Below are positions 23,340 to 36,595 of a stretch of DNA of 64,000 nt, in pieces. Below the pieces are notes generated by a model, which had not been told where the DNA came from, searched no databases, and saw only the letters and a program-made list of their open reading frames with translations. The position numbers were made by a program, and so were the translations under genes. Origin of the DNA: Antedon bifida (taxonomy: Eukaryota; Echinodermata; Crinoidea; Comatulida; Antedonidae); contig OY727100.1 of the NCBI GenBank assembly GCA_963402885.1, positions 3,100,001 to 3,164,000 on the forward strand, given 5' to 3'. How positions within the stretch are numbered: the stretch's first letter is position 1; each line of letters starts with the position of its first letter.

Positions 23340-26300
23340 TCATTCTTGTTGCTGCTTTTTTTTCCGCTCTTGACGAAGGCGACGGATGGCAACCATAGTC
23401 GATTTCCATTCTTCAAAAGTCACATCAGATGTTGCAGCACAATACCAATTTCCATAGTACTGAGTGTGGTTCTTATTTAACCTTGGTTGCTTACACTTTG
23501 AGCACACAATCGCAGACGTTCTTGGTTTGTATATTTTGATCGGTTTCCCTTCCGATATGTCTTTAGCCACTCGTTTTCTGTACAAGAGGGTAGTTCTAGG
23601 AATACGAGTACTGCTAGCCTCAGGGACTGATGGTGGTGGTTTTGCTATCTCGCCTGGAACTGGGATCGACGGTCTGTTTCCTGGAGTTGCTAGGCCGGAA
23701 GTGTTTTTTGGTAGGACAAATGTGAAAGATGGAGCGCTTGTATGAACGTTTAGCACCGCTGGCTTGGTTAAAGGTTCAAGTAGGGTTTTATCAGAGACAA
23801 GTTTGGGTACTGTTGCTGAGATGCCAGATTCCAACACTTGCCGCTCTTGCTTCTTTGATGTTCTGTTGTACCTGTTGTAAATAAATCAAACACAGCATTT
23901 AAAAACTTGAATGTATTTACTGTAGTGTAAAATAACAGTAATAACAAGTTAAAACTCACCACTGGATGAGTGTCGTACGATTTATCTCCATCAACTGAAG
24001 CTTAGCAAACAACATCAGGTGTCCATTCGATAGCACTTTCCGACGAATGTTCTTGTAGCCTTTGGTAATGAGCGGCCAGCGCTGGAAACGTTTACCTTCG
24101 ATAGATACGGTAGATGGATACGCTTCACACAGTTTGGTAATAATGCACTCCATATATCGATTGCAGTCCGGCCACTGAGCTGGTCCGGTGTTCTGACCTA
24201 AGAAGCATCTTTTTTTAAAAAAAAAACAAAGAAACGAGTTAGATTTAAGACTCATCATGCAACAAAGTTAAAAACGCTGGAAACTGCCTTACCGTCGAGT
24301 GCTTGCAACACCAGGTATTACGGAAGTAGTTTTACTTTTCTTGAACCTGCCTTTCGTCAAGTAATCTTGATGCCGTGCTTTGCGCTTAATGGTTTTGTCA
24401 TAAGCATCCAGGTTGTTCCACAACTTTGCGACATGTTCAGCATGACTTTGACTTATCACTCCACTGTCTTCCTTAAACTGCATAAGGTAGTCTGCCAGGG
24501 CTTCAACTTTGGCGTAGCCTGGAATGTTGTCCGGTCCAGTGGAATCCTCAAGTTCCTAAATTGTAAAATATGAAAACAAAATAAATTATTAGACTCGTGC
24601 ATTGTATTTCAAAACAGAAACAAAATTTGTGAGGTAGAAGCTAATAATACAAATTTAACTCACTGTGTCAATAAGGGCTGCTTTTCCTTCACCATCATCA
24701 TCATTACCGTCACATAAAGGCAAGGGCTCCAGCTGGGGTGGTGAGATTTCTTTAGCATTTCGAGGTTTAAAACAACGCTTAGGTGGTTTGTAGTCAGGTT
24801 GAGTCTTGTCATCATAACCTTCATCAACATCAAAAGTGTAAATTTCTTCATCAAAGTCTTCATCATTAATGGTATCTGTTTTGACAGGAAATTGAGTTTC
24901 GAGTACTTTGTTCGACTGGCTATACAGGTACTCCACTCCGATGAGTTCTCCAGTGTACTTGTTTGGAATGATAAAACTTTTGTACACTTTTTTGCCAATC
25001 ACTTGCTCTGCCAGTATGTTGAGAGCATGCTGATGCAGTCCACTATATGTACTGGAGATGGGTGCTCCAGACTGGGTAGCAGCTAGTGCACGGTTTGCAT
25101 TCCATCGAACAAGTCCTTCCATCAGGTAAGCTTGGAAATGTAAGTCGCTAGCACGCTCACCTGAGAAAAAAATAAAACATCCATAATTATGAAATTATAC
25201 AAAAATCAGTAGATAGGTTTGAAGATTTGGTAGATACCAAATAAAAAGTAATACTGTACCTGGAATAAACCTGTTAAGGTGAAGGTGAAACGATTCCAAA
25301 GAAGTGGAGCCTCTTGCGCAACGATAAACTGGCAAGGTAACTCCACCCTTAAGCATCTCGCTGGTTTTTGTGTAGAGCGGGATGCCTTCTGGATCCTGGA
25401 TGCAGGCGATGTGTCGCTCTTGTGAGCTCCAGATATCCCAGGTCTGTTCGGAGTCTAAGAGTGGGACGCCCATTGTGTCACGGCCTTCTTCACCATCGAG
25501 GGAAGTCAGGAGCTCTCGGATTAGGTCGGCAGTCTCGCGAGTCCCTCGTGTTGTCCTGCGACAATGTAAAGCATACTCCTTCTTGCTGATGTTTTTCAAT
25601 ATGATGTCGTCTGTTGGGTTGGAATGCTTCTTGCTTGCAATGAGCTGTTCACGCTTGGCGAGCTTCAGACGTTCAACATCGTCAGCGCTCCACTCAAAAA
25701 TGCAAGCGGAAAGACGTTTGAGAAAGATCGGATACAACTGATGTGATTCTGTTGAACAAGCTGCAGCAATTCTCCTCATGAAGTGCCAGATGTCCAGGCG
25801 AATTTGCATGTCAGGCCAGGCGCTGAACATCTTCCTTATGCTTGAATGACCGCAGCAGTCACGATCGACGTAGAGAATATCGGGAGGGGGTACGCCTGCC
25901 GAAGCATATCGGTTAATGATACCGTTTGTCATGTTGTTTAGGCCACATCCTTCTGCAGCAGTCAGGACTGTAATGAGCACCTGGCCGTGCTCATTTCCGA
26001 CGTTTGTTGCCCATGCTCCTGTTCCACATGCACGACCGGCTAGCTTCCTTACAATCTGCAAAAAAAATTTAATAATTATTAGGAAGAAAGCTTCCCGACA
26101 ATCTGCAAAAAAAAATTAAAATAATTAAAAGCAAATTGCAGAAATTACTTACCCTTTTGGTCGAGTCAATCTTCAACACTCTTCCGAACGTCGATGTGAT
26201 AGAAGCCTTGAGTTCGTCGATTCTTCCCATTACTTCGTTGCAGTAGATGGTGAGGAACCATTGGACAGTGGGAACAGGAATCATTTTAGACACCTCATCA

Positions 26301-29101
26301 AATTTAGAAGCAGCAATGACATAATCATCATGAGAACCACAGAACTTCTTGCAATTTTCTAAGTAGAGAGCCACTCTCTCATTCCACCGCCTTGTGTGTT
26401 GTTCTAAGACTTGTTGGCGAAGCTGTGATGGACTGTTCCCGAGACCACGGTACTTTAGAAGCTGCAGGACCCGGTTGTCGCAGGCCAAGTGATACGAAAG
26501 TACAACAGGAAACTGAAGGCGATGCGCTAAATCAAGTTGCTTTAAAATGTTTTCACTCCAGCCAATTTGTCTTTGTTGGCAGTTAGAGCACCTCAGTTGT
26601 TCTGTTGCAAGAAAGTAGTGGCAGTCTAAATCCAGGACTGGACGAACGATTCCATGGAGGCCGCCTGATGTTAGTGGATAGCTCTTGCATTCTGGCCGAG
26701 GGCAGACCAGCTTGACCTGCCAAGTCTTGCGGGGCAACCAAAGAAGAAGACGATGACCGAAGTAACTGTTGGCCATGGGTATGTTTTTGTTGAGCGGATC
26801 CGGTTGAGGTGGATAATACCAAAGTTGTTTGAGTTTAGTTGAATCCAACTCTGCGGTCCCTTTCTTCGATTTCTTGAATAAGGTTTTTGAAATCCACTGT
26901 TGATCAATCTCGGGCAAGTTCTTCTTCCATTTATCTGGTATGAGACAATCTGCAAGAAAAACCAAGACAAAATTGTATAATTAATTAAACTACATTATGT
27001 AATTTTCATTTTCTAGTTTTAAACATCAAACAAAATAATTAAAATTACATGAAATAAACTACCTTCACTATGTTTGATAGTTTCTGTAGTGGATGGCATA
27101 GTACTAACAGGTTTATAAGATGTATTTGGTTGAGCTGCAAGACGGAAAATTAAAGAATATTTAGCAGTAAACTACTTTCATTCGCTATCTACAGTATGCT
27201 AGAAAGCAATATATTTAAACAACACGATTTTATGATTGAGTATAAATGAATGCATAAAAAAAACCTAAACCCAGCAAACCTACAACATTCACAGGCACTA
27301 AAAATGCAAAACCTCGAATTATTAATTTAGAAAATGCACAAAAAACACAAAATATGAAATAAGTCTTACCTGGTGCATATGAGGTTGATGGTTGCAAAGA
27401 AGCATCAAAGACATCAGTACCAGAAAGTGTTTCATCTGTGACATCCTTAACCTTTTGTAGCTCAATACCAACAGGTATGTACGATGTCTGTCTAGTTGGG
27501 CATTTCCTGAGGCGTTTTATTTCTTTCATTGCTATGGCTTCTTTGCCTTCTGGGAAAGACTCCAAGTACCTCTTAAAGTTGAATTTGTTGATATTAAGTG
27601 AACTTGTACTTGGAATTTCATTAGCCATTTTAATTACAAAACATACTGCATATTCCAGTACATTTTCGACCATCCACTTGAATGTTTGTCCACTGTATTT
27701 ACCATGCTGAAACCTGTAGCAGCCCAACACATCACATTCATCTTTGGTGTTTCCACCCAGCCTGCACACCTCCTTCAAGGCATCTTGGCGTACATCATCA
27801 GGAGTTAGACACTTGCCAGTTGGTCGTTTTCTCAAGCTGTTAAATACTACAGCAGCAGATGTATCTTCAAGAATTAAGGCACCCTCTTCACTGCGCCGAA
27901 AAGTTGGTCTTAACATACTGTACTGTCTATTGAACACCTGCAAAACTAAAAAAACTGATCAAAGGCAAAAATATATGTAAGTAAAGTATGTGATAAAAGA
28001 AAATGTTACCCGTATAATGCCACTGTGCACCGTGCAGTTGTAGTAAATGGCTGTAAATAAAGGAAAATCAAATCTAAATAAAATATCTGTGGGTTAAAAT
28101 TTCTCAAGTAATAATTAATAGTAGACCAAGACTTTAAATGTAAAATATTAATAAAATGAATCACATAGCATTAAAACATATCTACTAAGAACAAACTATT
28201 TTATCTAAATTAAATTAAGAAAATATTACATATGAATAATTATGTTTTTTTTCAATTAACAAAACTATATAAAGAATTACAACATAAATTAGAGTAAATT
28301 GAATAATCTTTGTTTATTAAACAGTGTATGTATTAACTCTTTGATCCCTGAGCACTTCCTTTAATGCAATCAAATTATTTGAGAATCTTATCTAAATCCA
28401 CAAATACAGTTGATTGCCTAATTAAACGAATGCTTTAGATCAAAGAGTAGAAGCCTACACTTAATTAAACAATCATTATAATAACAGTTAAATTGTTTAT
28501 CTATCAATTAGAAGGCTTAGTCTGTTTCCCATGGATGCTATTCTGATACAGCACACATTTAGTTTTTTATAGTTTAAAATTATGTTTAGGCCTAAAATCT
28601 ATTACAGGCTACATAGGCTAGTCTAACTAGTAGTAGGATTGTTAAAATATTAAATAAATTAAACTTTGAAGAATAGCTTACTTTAAACTAAATCGATAAA
28701 TACTAATCTAAGCCTAGGCCTAGTCTATCTAACTACCCGTAGTAGATAAGTTTTGAAGAAAAAAAATAACAGGGAGCCCTAAGTAAGTATAGCATCTTAC
28801 TAGGGCCTATAGCCCTTGCAGGCCCATGGTTTGACTTACAATTCATGGCAACCAAAAAAGTCTTTCTATCTAGCCTAGCCTAGGCGGCCTATATAGTAAA
28901 TACATTAATTAAAGTAAGTGTCGAGTGACACTATATCTAAACCCTAACTAACCTATAAAGGCATGCGTTATTGTTAATACTTTATGAAATATATGTAGGC
29001 CTATTGGTAATTAGGGGGGGAAGTAATAATAGCAAATGCATTTTACCCCACAGAGCAGACCGCCAACAAGAATTAGCGTCGACCGCGGGGCTGGCACCCA
29101 T
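23340..29101 (-). CDS. DDE-transposase-like zinc-binding protein (DUF6729-like), copy 3
   Basis: Exons in transcript order: 29101-29047, 28050-28010, 27937-27370, 27134-27063, 26949-26153, 26055-25260, 25160-24664, 24555-24293, 24208-23960, 23871-23340. The predicted protein is 1289 aa. The zinc-binding sets and candidate Asp507, Asp575 and Glu765 are intact. It differs from copies 1 and 2 by a few substitutions, for example LATPGNRPSIP in place of LAYLGNRQSIP. One extra base in a homopolymer near the end changes the last residues from SSNKNDSK to KQQQE. The tail lies after the last zinc-binding cysteine, so function need not be lost. Fewer changes are seen in the exons than in introns and flanks, though divergence is too small to prove selection. 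Confidence 0.78.
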
Positions 29102-29357
29102 ACAAACACATTTGCTAGGCCATAGTCACGGCCTAGGCCAAACAAGTTATCAACACTTTAAATGCATGAAATCAATTTCGCTCTTACCTTTAATGCAAGT
29201 ACACGTTCGAGTTGAATACAGCTACTACCAGAATTCGCCTTGAAATTAATAATAATAATAATAAGTCTAGAGGATTTGTAAAAAGATGTTGTCGCATGTA
29301 AATCTGGACAAAATCTCATCATTGTTTGTGTTGTGAAAAACTTGTGGAAGTCAGATA

Positions 29358-29502
29358 TTAATTACGTCACTTTTCAGTGTTCTGATTGGTCAAAATGACG
29401 ACATTTGGAACACTTTTCTAAGGCTCTGCTTACGTCACTTTTCAGTGCTCTGATTGTTCAACTTTTGGAACGCTTTCCGCTGCTCTGATTGGTCAATCAG
29501 TT
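29358..29502 (-). promoter_or_regulatory. Putative CRE/CCAAT promoter of copy 3
   Basis: Two TGACGTAA sites and two TGACCAAT boxes in the orientation of the minus-strand gene, about 260 bp upstream of its start codon. As in copy 0, the foldback satellite starts about 50 bp further upstream, at TTTGTAGTACTATAGTAAGGG. Confidence 0.5.
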
Positions 29503-29551
29503 GTTCAATTCATTGTCCAATTCTACAGCACACATTGGGTTATTTGTAGTA

Positions 29552-32500
29552 CTATAGTAAGGGAAATTTTCGAAAAATGACCAATTTTCGACTCTTTTAT
29601 TTTTTGACATAAATGGTTACTATAGCAAAATAAACATGCGCAGAGTCGAATAATGGGTTCTGCGCATGTCAATTGTGCTATAGTAACCAGTTTTATCGAA
29701 AAATAAAAAGGTCGAAAATTGGTCATTTTTTGAAAAAATCCCTGTACTATAGTAAGGGAAATATTCGAAAAATTGTCATTTTTTTACCCTTTTATTTTTT
29801 GACATAAATGGTTACTATAGCATAATAAACATGCGCAGAGTCGAATAATGGGTTCTGCGCATGTCAATTGTGCTATAGTAACCAGTTTTATCGAAAAATA
29901 AAAAGGTCGAAAATAGGTAATTTTTTGAAAAAATCCCTGTACTATAGTAAGGGAAATTTTCGAAAAATGACCAATTTTCGACTCTTTTATTTTTTGACAT
30001 AAATGGTTACTATAGCAAAATAAACATGCGCAGAGTCGAATAATGGGTTCTGCGCATGTCAATTGTGCTATAGTAACCAGTTTTATCGAGAAATAAAAAG
30101 GTCGAAAATTGGTAATTTTTTGAAAAAATCCCTGTACTATATAGTACAGGGAAATTTTCGAAAAATGGCCTTTTGTTGACCCTTTTATTTTTTGACATAA
30201 ATGGTTACTATAGCATAATAAACATGCGCAGAGTCGAATAATGCGTTCTGCGCATGTCAATTGTGCTATAGTAACCAGTTTTATCGAAAAATAAAAAGGT
30301 CGAAAATTGGTCATTTTTTGAAAAAATCCCTGTACTATAGTAAGGGAAATTTTCGAAAATGGCCAATTTTCGACCCTTTTATTTTTTGACAAATGGTTAC
30401 TATAGCATAATAAACATGCGCAGAGTCGAATAATGGGTTCTGCGCATGTCAATTGTGCTATAGTAACCAGTTTTATCGAAAAATAAAAAGGTTGAAAATC
30501 GGTCATTTTTTGAAAAAATCCCTGTACTATAGTAAGGGAAATATTCGAAAAATGGTCATTTTTTACCCTTTTATTTTTTGACATAAATGGTTACTATAGC
30601 ATAATAAACATGCGCAGAGTCGAATAATGCGTTCTGCGCATGTCAATTGTGCTATAGTAACCAGTTTTATCGAAAAATAAAAAGGTCGAAAATTGGTCAT
30701 TTTTTGAAAAAATCCCTGTACTATAGTAAGGGAAATTTTCGAAAATGGCAAATTTTCGACCCTTTTATTTTTTGACATAAATGGTTACTATAGCATAATA
30801 AACATGCGCAGAGTCGAATAATGGGTTCTGCGCATGTCAATTGTGCTATAGTAACCAGTTTTATCGAAAAATAAAAAGGTTGAAAATCGGTCATTTTTTG
30901 AAAAAATCCCTGTACTATAGTAAGGGAAATATTCGAAAAATGGTCATTTTTTACCCTTTTATTTTTTGACATAAATGGTTACTATAGCATAATAAACATG
31001 CGCAGAGTCGAATAATGCGTTCTGCGCATGTCAATTGTGCTATAGTAACCAGTTTTATCGTAAAATAAAAAGGTCGAAAATAGGTCATTTTTTGAAAAAA
31101 TCCCTGTACTATAGTACAGGGAAATTTTCGAAAAATGGCCTTTTGTTGACCCTTTTATTTTTTGACATAAATGGTTACTATAGCATAATAAACATGCGCA
31201 GAGTCGAATAATGCGTTCTGCGCATGTCAATTGTGCTATAGTAACCAGTTTTATCGAAAAATAAAAAGGTCGAAAATTGGTCATTTTTTGAAAAAATCCC
31301 TGTACTATAGTAAGGGAAATTTTCGAAAATGGCCAATTTTCGATCCTTTTATTTTTTGACATAAATGGTTACTATAGCATAATAAACATGCGCAGAGTCG
31401 AATAATGCGTTCTGCGCATGTCAATTGTGCTATAGTAACCAGTTTTATCGAAAAATAAAAAGGTCGAAAATTGGTCATTTTTTGAAAAAATCCCTGTACT
31501 ATAGTAAGGGAAATTTTCGAAAATGGCCAATTTTCGACCCTTTTATTTTTTGACATAAATAGTTACTATAGCATAATAAACATGCGCAGAGTCGAATAAT
31601 GGGTTCTGCGCATGTCAATTGTGCTATAGTAACCAGTTTTATCGAAAAATAAAAAGGTTGAAAATCGGTCATTTTTTGAAAAAATCCCTGTACTATAGTA
31701 AGGGAAATATTCGAAAAATGGTCATTTTTTACCCTTTTATTTTTTGACATAAATGGTTACTATAGCATAATAAACATGCGCAGAGTCGAATAATGCGTTC
31801 TGCGCATGTCAATTGTGCTATAGTAACCAGTTTTATCGAAAAATAAAAAGGTCGAAAATTTGTCATTTTTTGAAAAAATCCCTGTACTATAGTAAGGGAA
31901 ATTTTCGAAAATGGCCAATTTTCGACCCTTTTATTTTTTGACATAAATGGTTACTATAGCATAATAAACATGCGCAGAGTCGAATAATGGGTTCTGCGCA
32001 TGTCAATTGTGCTATAGTAACCAGTTTTATCGAAAAATAAAAAGGTTGAAAATCGGTCATTTTTTGAAAAAATCCCTGTACTATAGTAAGGGAAATATTC
32101 GAAAAATGGTCATTTTTTACCCCTTTATTTTTTGACATAAATGGTTACTATAGCATAATAAACATGCGCAGAGTCGAATAATGCGTTCTGCGCATGTCAA
32201 TTGTGCTATAGTAACCAGTTTTATCGAAAAATAAAAAGGTCGAAAATAGGTCATTTTTTGAAAAAATCCCTGTACTATAGTACAGGGAAATTTTCGAAAA
32301 ATGGCCTTTTGTTGACCCTTTCATTTTTTGACATAAATGGTTACTATAGCATAATAAACATGCGCAGAGTCGAATAATGCGTTCTGCGCATGTCAATTGT
32401 GCTATAGTAACCAGTTTTATCGAAAAATTAAAAGGTCGAAAATTGGTCATTTTTTGAAAAAATCCCTGTACTGTAGTAAGGGAAATTTTCGAAAATGGCC

Positions 32501-35500
32501 AATTTTCGACCCTTTTATTTTTTGACATAAATGGTTACTATAGCATAATAAACATGCGCAGAGTCGAATAATGGGTTCTGCGCATTTCAATTGTGCTATA
32601 GTAACCAGTTTTATCGAAAAATAAAAAGGTTGAAAATCGGTCATTTTTTGAAAAAATCCCTGTACTATAGTAAGGGAAATATTCGAAAAATGGTCATTTT
32701 TTTACCCTTTTATTTTTTGACATAAATGGTTACTATAGCATAATAAACATGCGCAGAGTCGAATAATGCGTTCTGCGCATGTCAATTGTGCTATAGTAAC
32801 CAGTTTTATCGAAAAATAAAAAGGTCGAAAATAGGTCATTTTTTGAAAAAATCCCTGTACTATAGTAAGGGAAATTTTCGAAAAATGACCAATTTTCGAC
32901 TCTTTTATTTTTTGACATAAATGGTTACTATAGCATAATAAACATGCGCAGAGTCGAATAATGGGTTCTGCGCATGTCAATTGTGCTATAGTAACCAGTT
33001 TTATCGAAAAATAAAAAGGTCGAAAATTGGTCATTTTTTGAAAAAATCCCTGTACTATAGTACAGGGAAATTTTCGAAAATTGGCCTTTTGTTGACCATT
33101 ACATTTTTTAACATAAATGGTTACTATAGCATAATAAACATGCGCAGAGTCGAATAATGCGTTCTGCGCATGTCAATTGTGCTATAGTAACCAGTTTTAT
33201 CGAAAAATAAAAAGGTCGAAAATTGGTCATTTTTTGAAAAAATCCCTGTACTATAGTAAGGGAAATTTTCGAAAATGGCCAATTTTCGACCCTTTTATTT
33301 TTTGACATAAATGGTTACTATAGCATAATAAACATGCGCAGAGTCGAATAATGCGTTCTGCGCATGTCAATTGTGCTATAGTAACCAGTTTTATCGAAAA
33401 ATAAAAAGGTCGAAAATTGGTCATTTTTTGAAAAAATCCCTGTACTATTATAGTAAGGGAAATTTTCGAAAATGGCCAATTTTCGACCCTTTTATTTTTT
33501 GACATAAATGGTTACTATAGCATAATAAACATGCGCAGAGTCGAATAATGGGTTCTGCGCATGTTAATTGTGCTATAGTAACCAGTTTTATCGAAAAATA
33601 AAAAGGTCGAAAATCGGTCATTTTTTGAAAAAATCCCTGTACTATAGTAAGGGAAATATTCGAAAAATGGTCATTTTTTACCCTTTTATTTTTTGACATA
33701 AATGGTTACTATAGCATAATAAACATGCGCAGAGTCGAATAATGCGTTCTGCGCATGTCAATTGTGCTTTAGTAACCAGTTTTATCGAAAAATAAAAAGG
33801 TCGAAAATTGGTCATTTTTTGAAAAAATCCCTGTACTATAGTAAGGGAAATTTTCGAAAATGGCCAATTTTCGACCCTTTTATTTTTTGACATAAATGGT
33901 TACTATAGCATAATAAACATGCGCAGAGTCGAATAATGGGTTCTGCGCATGTTAATTGTGCTATAGTAACCAGTTTTATCGAAAAATAAAAAGGTTGAAA
34001 ATCGGTCATTTTTTGAAAAAATCCCTGTACTATAGTAAGGGAAATATTCGAAAAATTGTCATTTTTTACCCTTTTATTTTTTGACATAAATGGTTACTAT
34101 AGCATAATAAACATGCGCAGAGTCGAATAATGCGTTCTGCGCATGTCAATTGTGCTATAGTAACCAGTTTTATCGAAAAATAAAAAGGTCGAAAATAGGA
34201 CATTTTTTGAAAAATCCCTGTACTATAGTAAGGGAAATTTTCGAAAAATGACCAATTTTCGACTCTTTTATTTTTTGACATAAATGGTTACTATAGCATA
34301 ATAAACATGCGCAGAGTCGAATAATGGGTTCTGCGCATGTCAATTGTGCTATAGTAACCAGTTTTATCGAAAAATAAAAAGGTCGAAAATTGGTCATTTT
34401 TTGAAAAAGTCCCTGTACTATAGTAAGGGAAATATTCAAAAAATTGCCATTTTTTTACCCTTTTATTTTTTGACATAAATGGTTACTATAGCATAATAAA
34501 CATGCGCAAAGTCGAATAATGCGTTCTGCGCATGTCAATTGTGCTGTAGTAACCAGTTTTATCGAAAAATAAAAAGGTCAAAAATAGGTCATTTTTTGAA
34601 AAAATCCCTGTACTATAGTAAGGGAAATTTTCGAAAATGGCTAATTTTCGACCCTTTTATTTTTTGACATAAATGGTTACTATAGCATAATAAACATGCG
34701 CAGAGTCGAATAATGGGTTCTGCGCATGTCAATTGTGCTATAGTAACCAGTTTTATCGAAAAATAAAAAGGTCGAAAATAGGTCATTTTTTGAAAAAATC
34801 CCTGTACTATAGTAAGGGAAATTTTCGAAAAATGACCAATTTTCGACTCTTTTATTTTTTGACATAAATGGTTACTATAGCATAATAAACATGCGCAGAG
34901 TCGAATAATGGGTTCTGCGCATGTCAATTGTGCTATAGTAACCAGTTTTATCGAAAAATAAAAAGGTTGAAAATTGGTCATTTTTTGAAAAAATCCCTGT
35001 ACTATAGTAAGGGAAATTTTCAAAAAATGGCCAATTTTCGACCCCTTTATTTTTTGACATAAATGGTTACTATAGCATAATAAACATGCGCAGTCGAATA
35101 ATGGGTTCTGCGCATGTCAATTGTGCTATAGTAACCAGTTTTATCGAAAATAAAAAGTTCGAAAAATTGCCAATTTTCGTCCCTTTTATTTTTTGACATA
35201 AATGGTTACTATAGCCTAATAAACATGCGCAGAGTCGAATAATGGGTTCTGCGCATGTCAATTGTGCTATAGTAACCAGTTTTATCGAAAAATAAAAAGG
35301 TCGAAAATTGGCCATTTTTGGAAAAAATCCCTGTACTAATAGTACAGGGAAATTTTCGAAAAATTGCCAATTTTCGTCCCTTTTATTTTATGACATAAAT
35401 GGTTACTTAAGCATAACAAACATGCGCAGAGTCGAATAATCAGTTCTGCGCATGTCAATTGTGCTAAAGTAACTAGTTTTATTGAAAAATAAAAAGTTCG

Positions 35501-35560
35501 AAAATTGGCCATTTTTGGAGAAAATATAGTACAGGGATTTTTTTCTAAAAATTGCCAAAA
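29552..35560. repeat. Foldback satellite array 2
   Basis: About 31 monomers of the 195-bp foldback satellite, in the same orientation as array 1 when the loop sequence is used to orient them. The left part repeats the variant order of array 1 from 4541 onward. From about 35070 to 35560 the monomers become shorter and more diverged (for example AATCAGTTC in the loop), which looks like an old array edge beside unique sequence. Hairpin monomers with 80-bp arms could give double-stranded RNA if transcribed. Open frames across the array are artefacts. Confidence 0.93.
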
Positions 35561-36087
35561 TATCCACTAGTGACTAGTTTTGTCAAAAAATAAAACTTGA
35601 ACCACGCTTTTATGCAAACAAGTAGAATATAATGTTTACGTCCACATGCGAAAGATTCCTATTATTTTCATGATAATGATTTTAAATAAAATTTCAACAC
35701 TCTTATAAAATTATATTTCCTTACATATTATATTTAACATTGACATAATTATTATAATTATATATATAAACAGGCATATTTAAAATATAAACCAACGAAA
35801 AATTAATAAATATGCATTATTACAAAAATGATATACAAATTAGAAACAAATACATAATCAATTATCATAATTCATTACACATATAATTTCCTGAGCAATG
35901 AAATGAGTTTAAATTAATAGAGAAATTAAAACATATTTTACTATTTCTATTTCTCAATCAAATTTATATTAAACAACAAGGAATCATGTCAAAATTATTC
36001 TACTTCAGTAAGTACTGTAGTTAAATGCAGTAAATAAATGTAGTTACAGCAGTAACTAGAGTAAAATAATTGTGACATGATCCTTAA

Positions 36088-36276
36088 TGCTTGGTTCCCA
36101 CTAGCGACGCAACCTACGCAAAATAAGAAAATGCCCTTCCAATAATTGTGTTTGCCCCCGTCTTGAGTGAAATCAAACCTGCCATATTTGCAGCATTGTT
36201 GCGCCGTCGGTTCCCACTTGTGATTACGCAATACAGCACGTCAATATGTTACGTTGCGTCCTATTGGGAACCATGC
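36088..36276. mobile_element. TTAA-type MITE (family B)
   Basis: Starts TGCTTGGTTCCCACTAGCG and ends TATTGGGAACCATGC, with TTAA directly on both sides (36084-36087 and 36277-36280). The interior is a GC-richer imperfect inverted repeat containing GACGCAACCTACGCA and AATGCCCTTCCAATAATTG. TTAA target duplications are typical of piggyBac-type elements. No transposase is present. Confidence 0.85.
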
Positions 36277-36298
36277 TTAAACAGACATAAAACAACAG

Positions 36299-36390
36299 CA
36301 CCAGAACCATGGAGCTAGTGAACCCCAAACCCTTGCCGATGTTATAGTTATGGATTACGGTTCCTTAACTGCTTGGCCACTCACTCAATA
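36299..36390 (-). mobile_element. tRNA-derived SINE fragment (family S1)
   Basis: The minus strand reads GAGTGAGTGGCCAAGCAGTTAAGG, which contains a Ser/Leu-tRNA-like A box, followed by GGCAAGGGTTTGGGGTTCAC, a decayed B box. It is about 80 per cent like the head of the fuller copy at 40315-40637. Confidence 0.75.
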
Positions 36391-36595
36391 TTGCTCATGC
36401 ATTCCAGTAATTACTGATCTTTATTTAACCATTTAAAGATAAATTTAAATGTTTTTTCAATCATCATCATGATTTTTTTATTTACAATTTTAAATTTTGC
36501 ACATTTAATCAAACATTATATCTAAAGTTCTTGGTGCTGAACTTTAAAATGTAGGGTGTTTTTTTTTGCACTTCAATACAGAATAACTATTTGTG

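Larger units (their letters stand above)
21815..29551 (-). repeat. Copy 3 of the tandem unit, enlarged and slightly diverged
   Basis: Same organisation as copies 1 and 2 but about 460 bp longer. A 389-bp segment of the 3' flank is tandemly duplicated (21882-22270 and 22271-22659), and about 85 bp of extra sequence lies at 23189-23273. Intron 1 has a short G tract and other variants matching copy 0. Its promoter block (29358-29502) is followed directly by satellite array 2. Confidence 0.92.
35561..36595. other. Gap between satellite array 2 and TBC1D20
   Basis: AT-rich sequence with no recognised gene. It holds one TTAA-flanked MITE (36088-36276) and a minus-strand SINE fragment (36299-36390), both listed separately. 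Two candidate polyadenylation signals for the minus-strand TBC1D20 gene (AATAAA read as TTTATT) lie at 36477-36482 and 36420-36425, about 115 and 170 bp after its stop codon. Confidence 0.6.
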
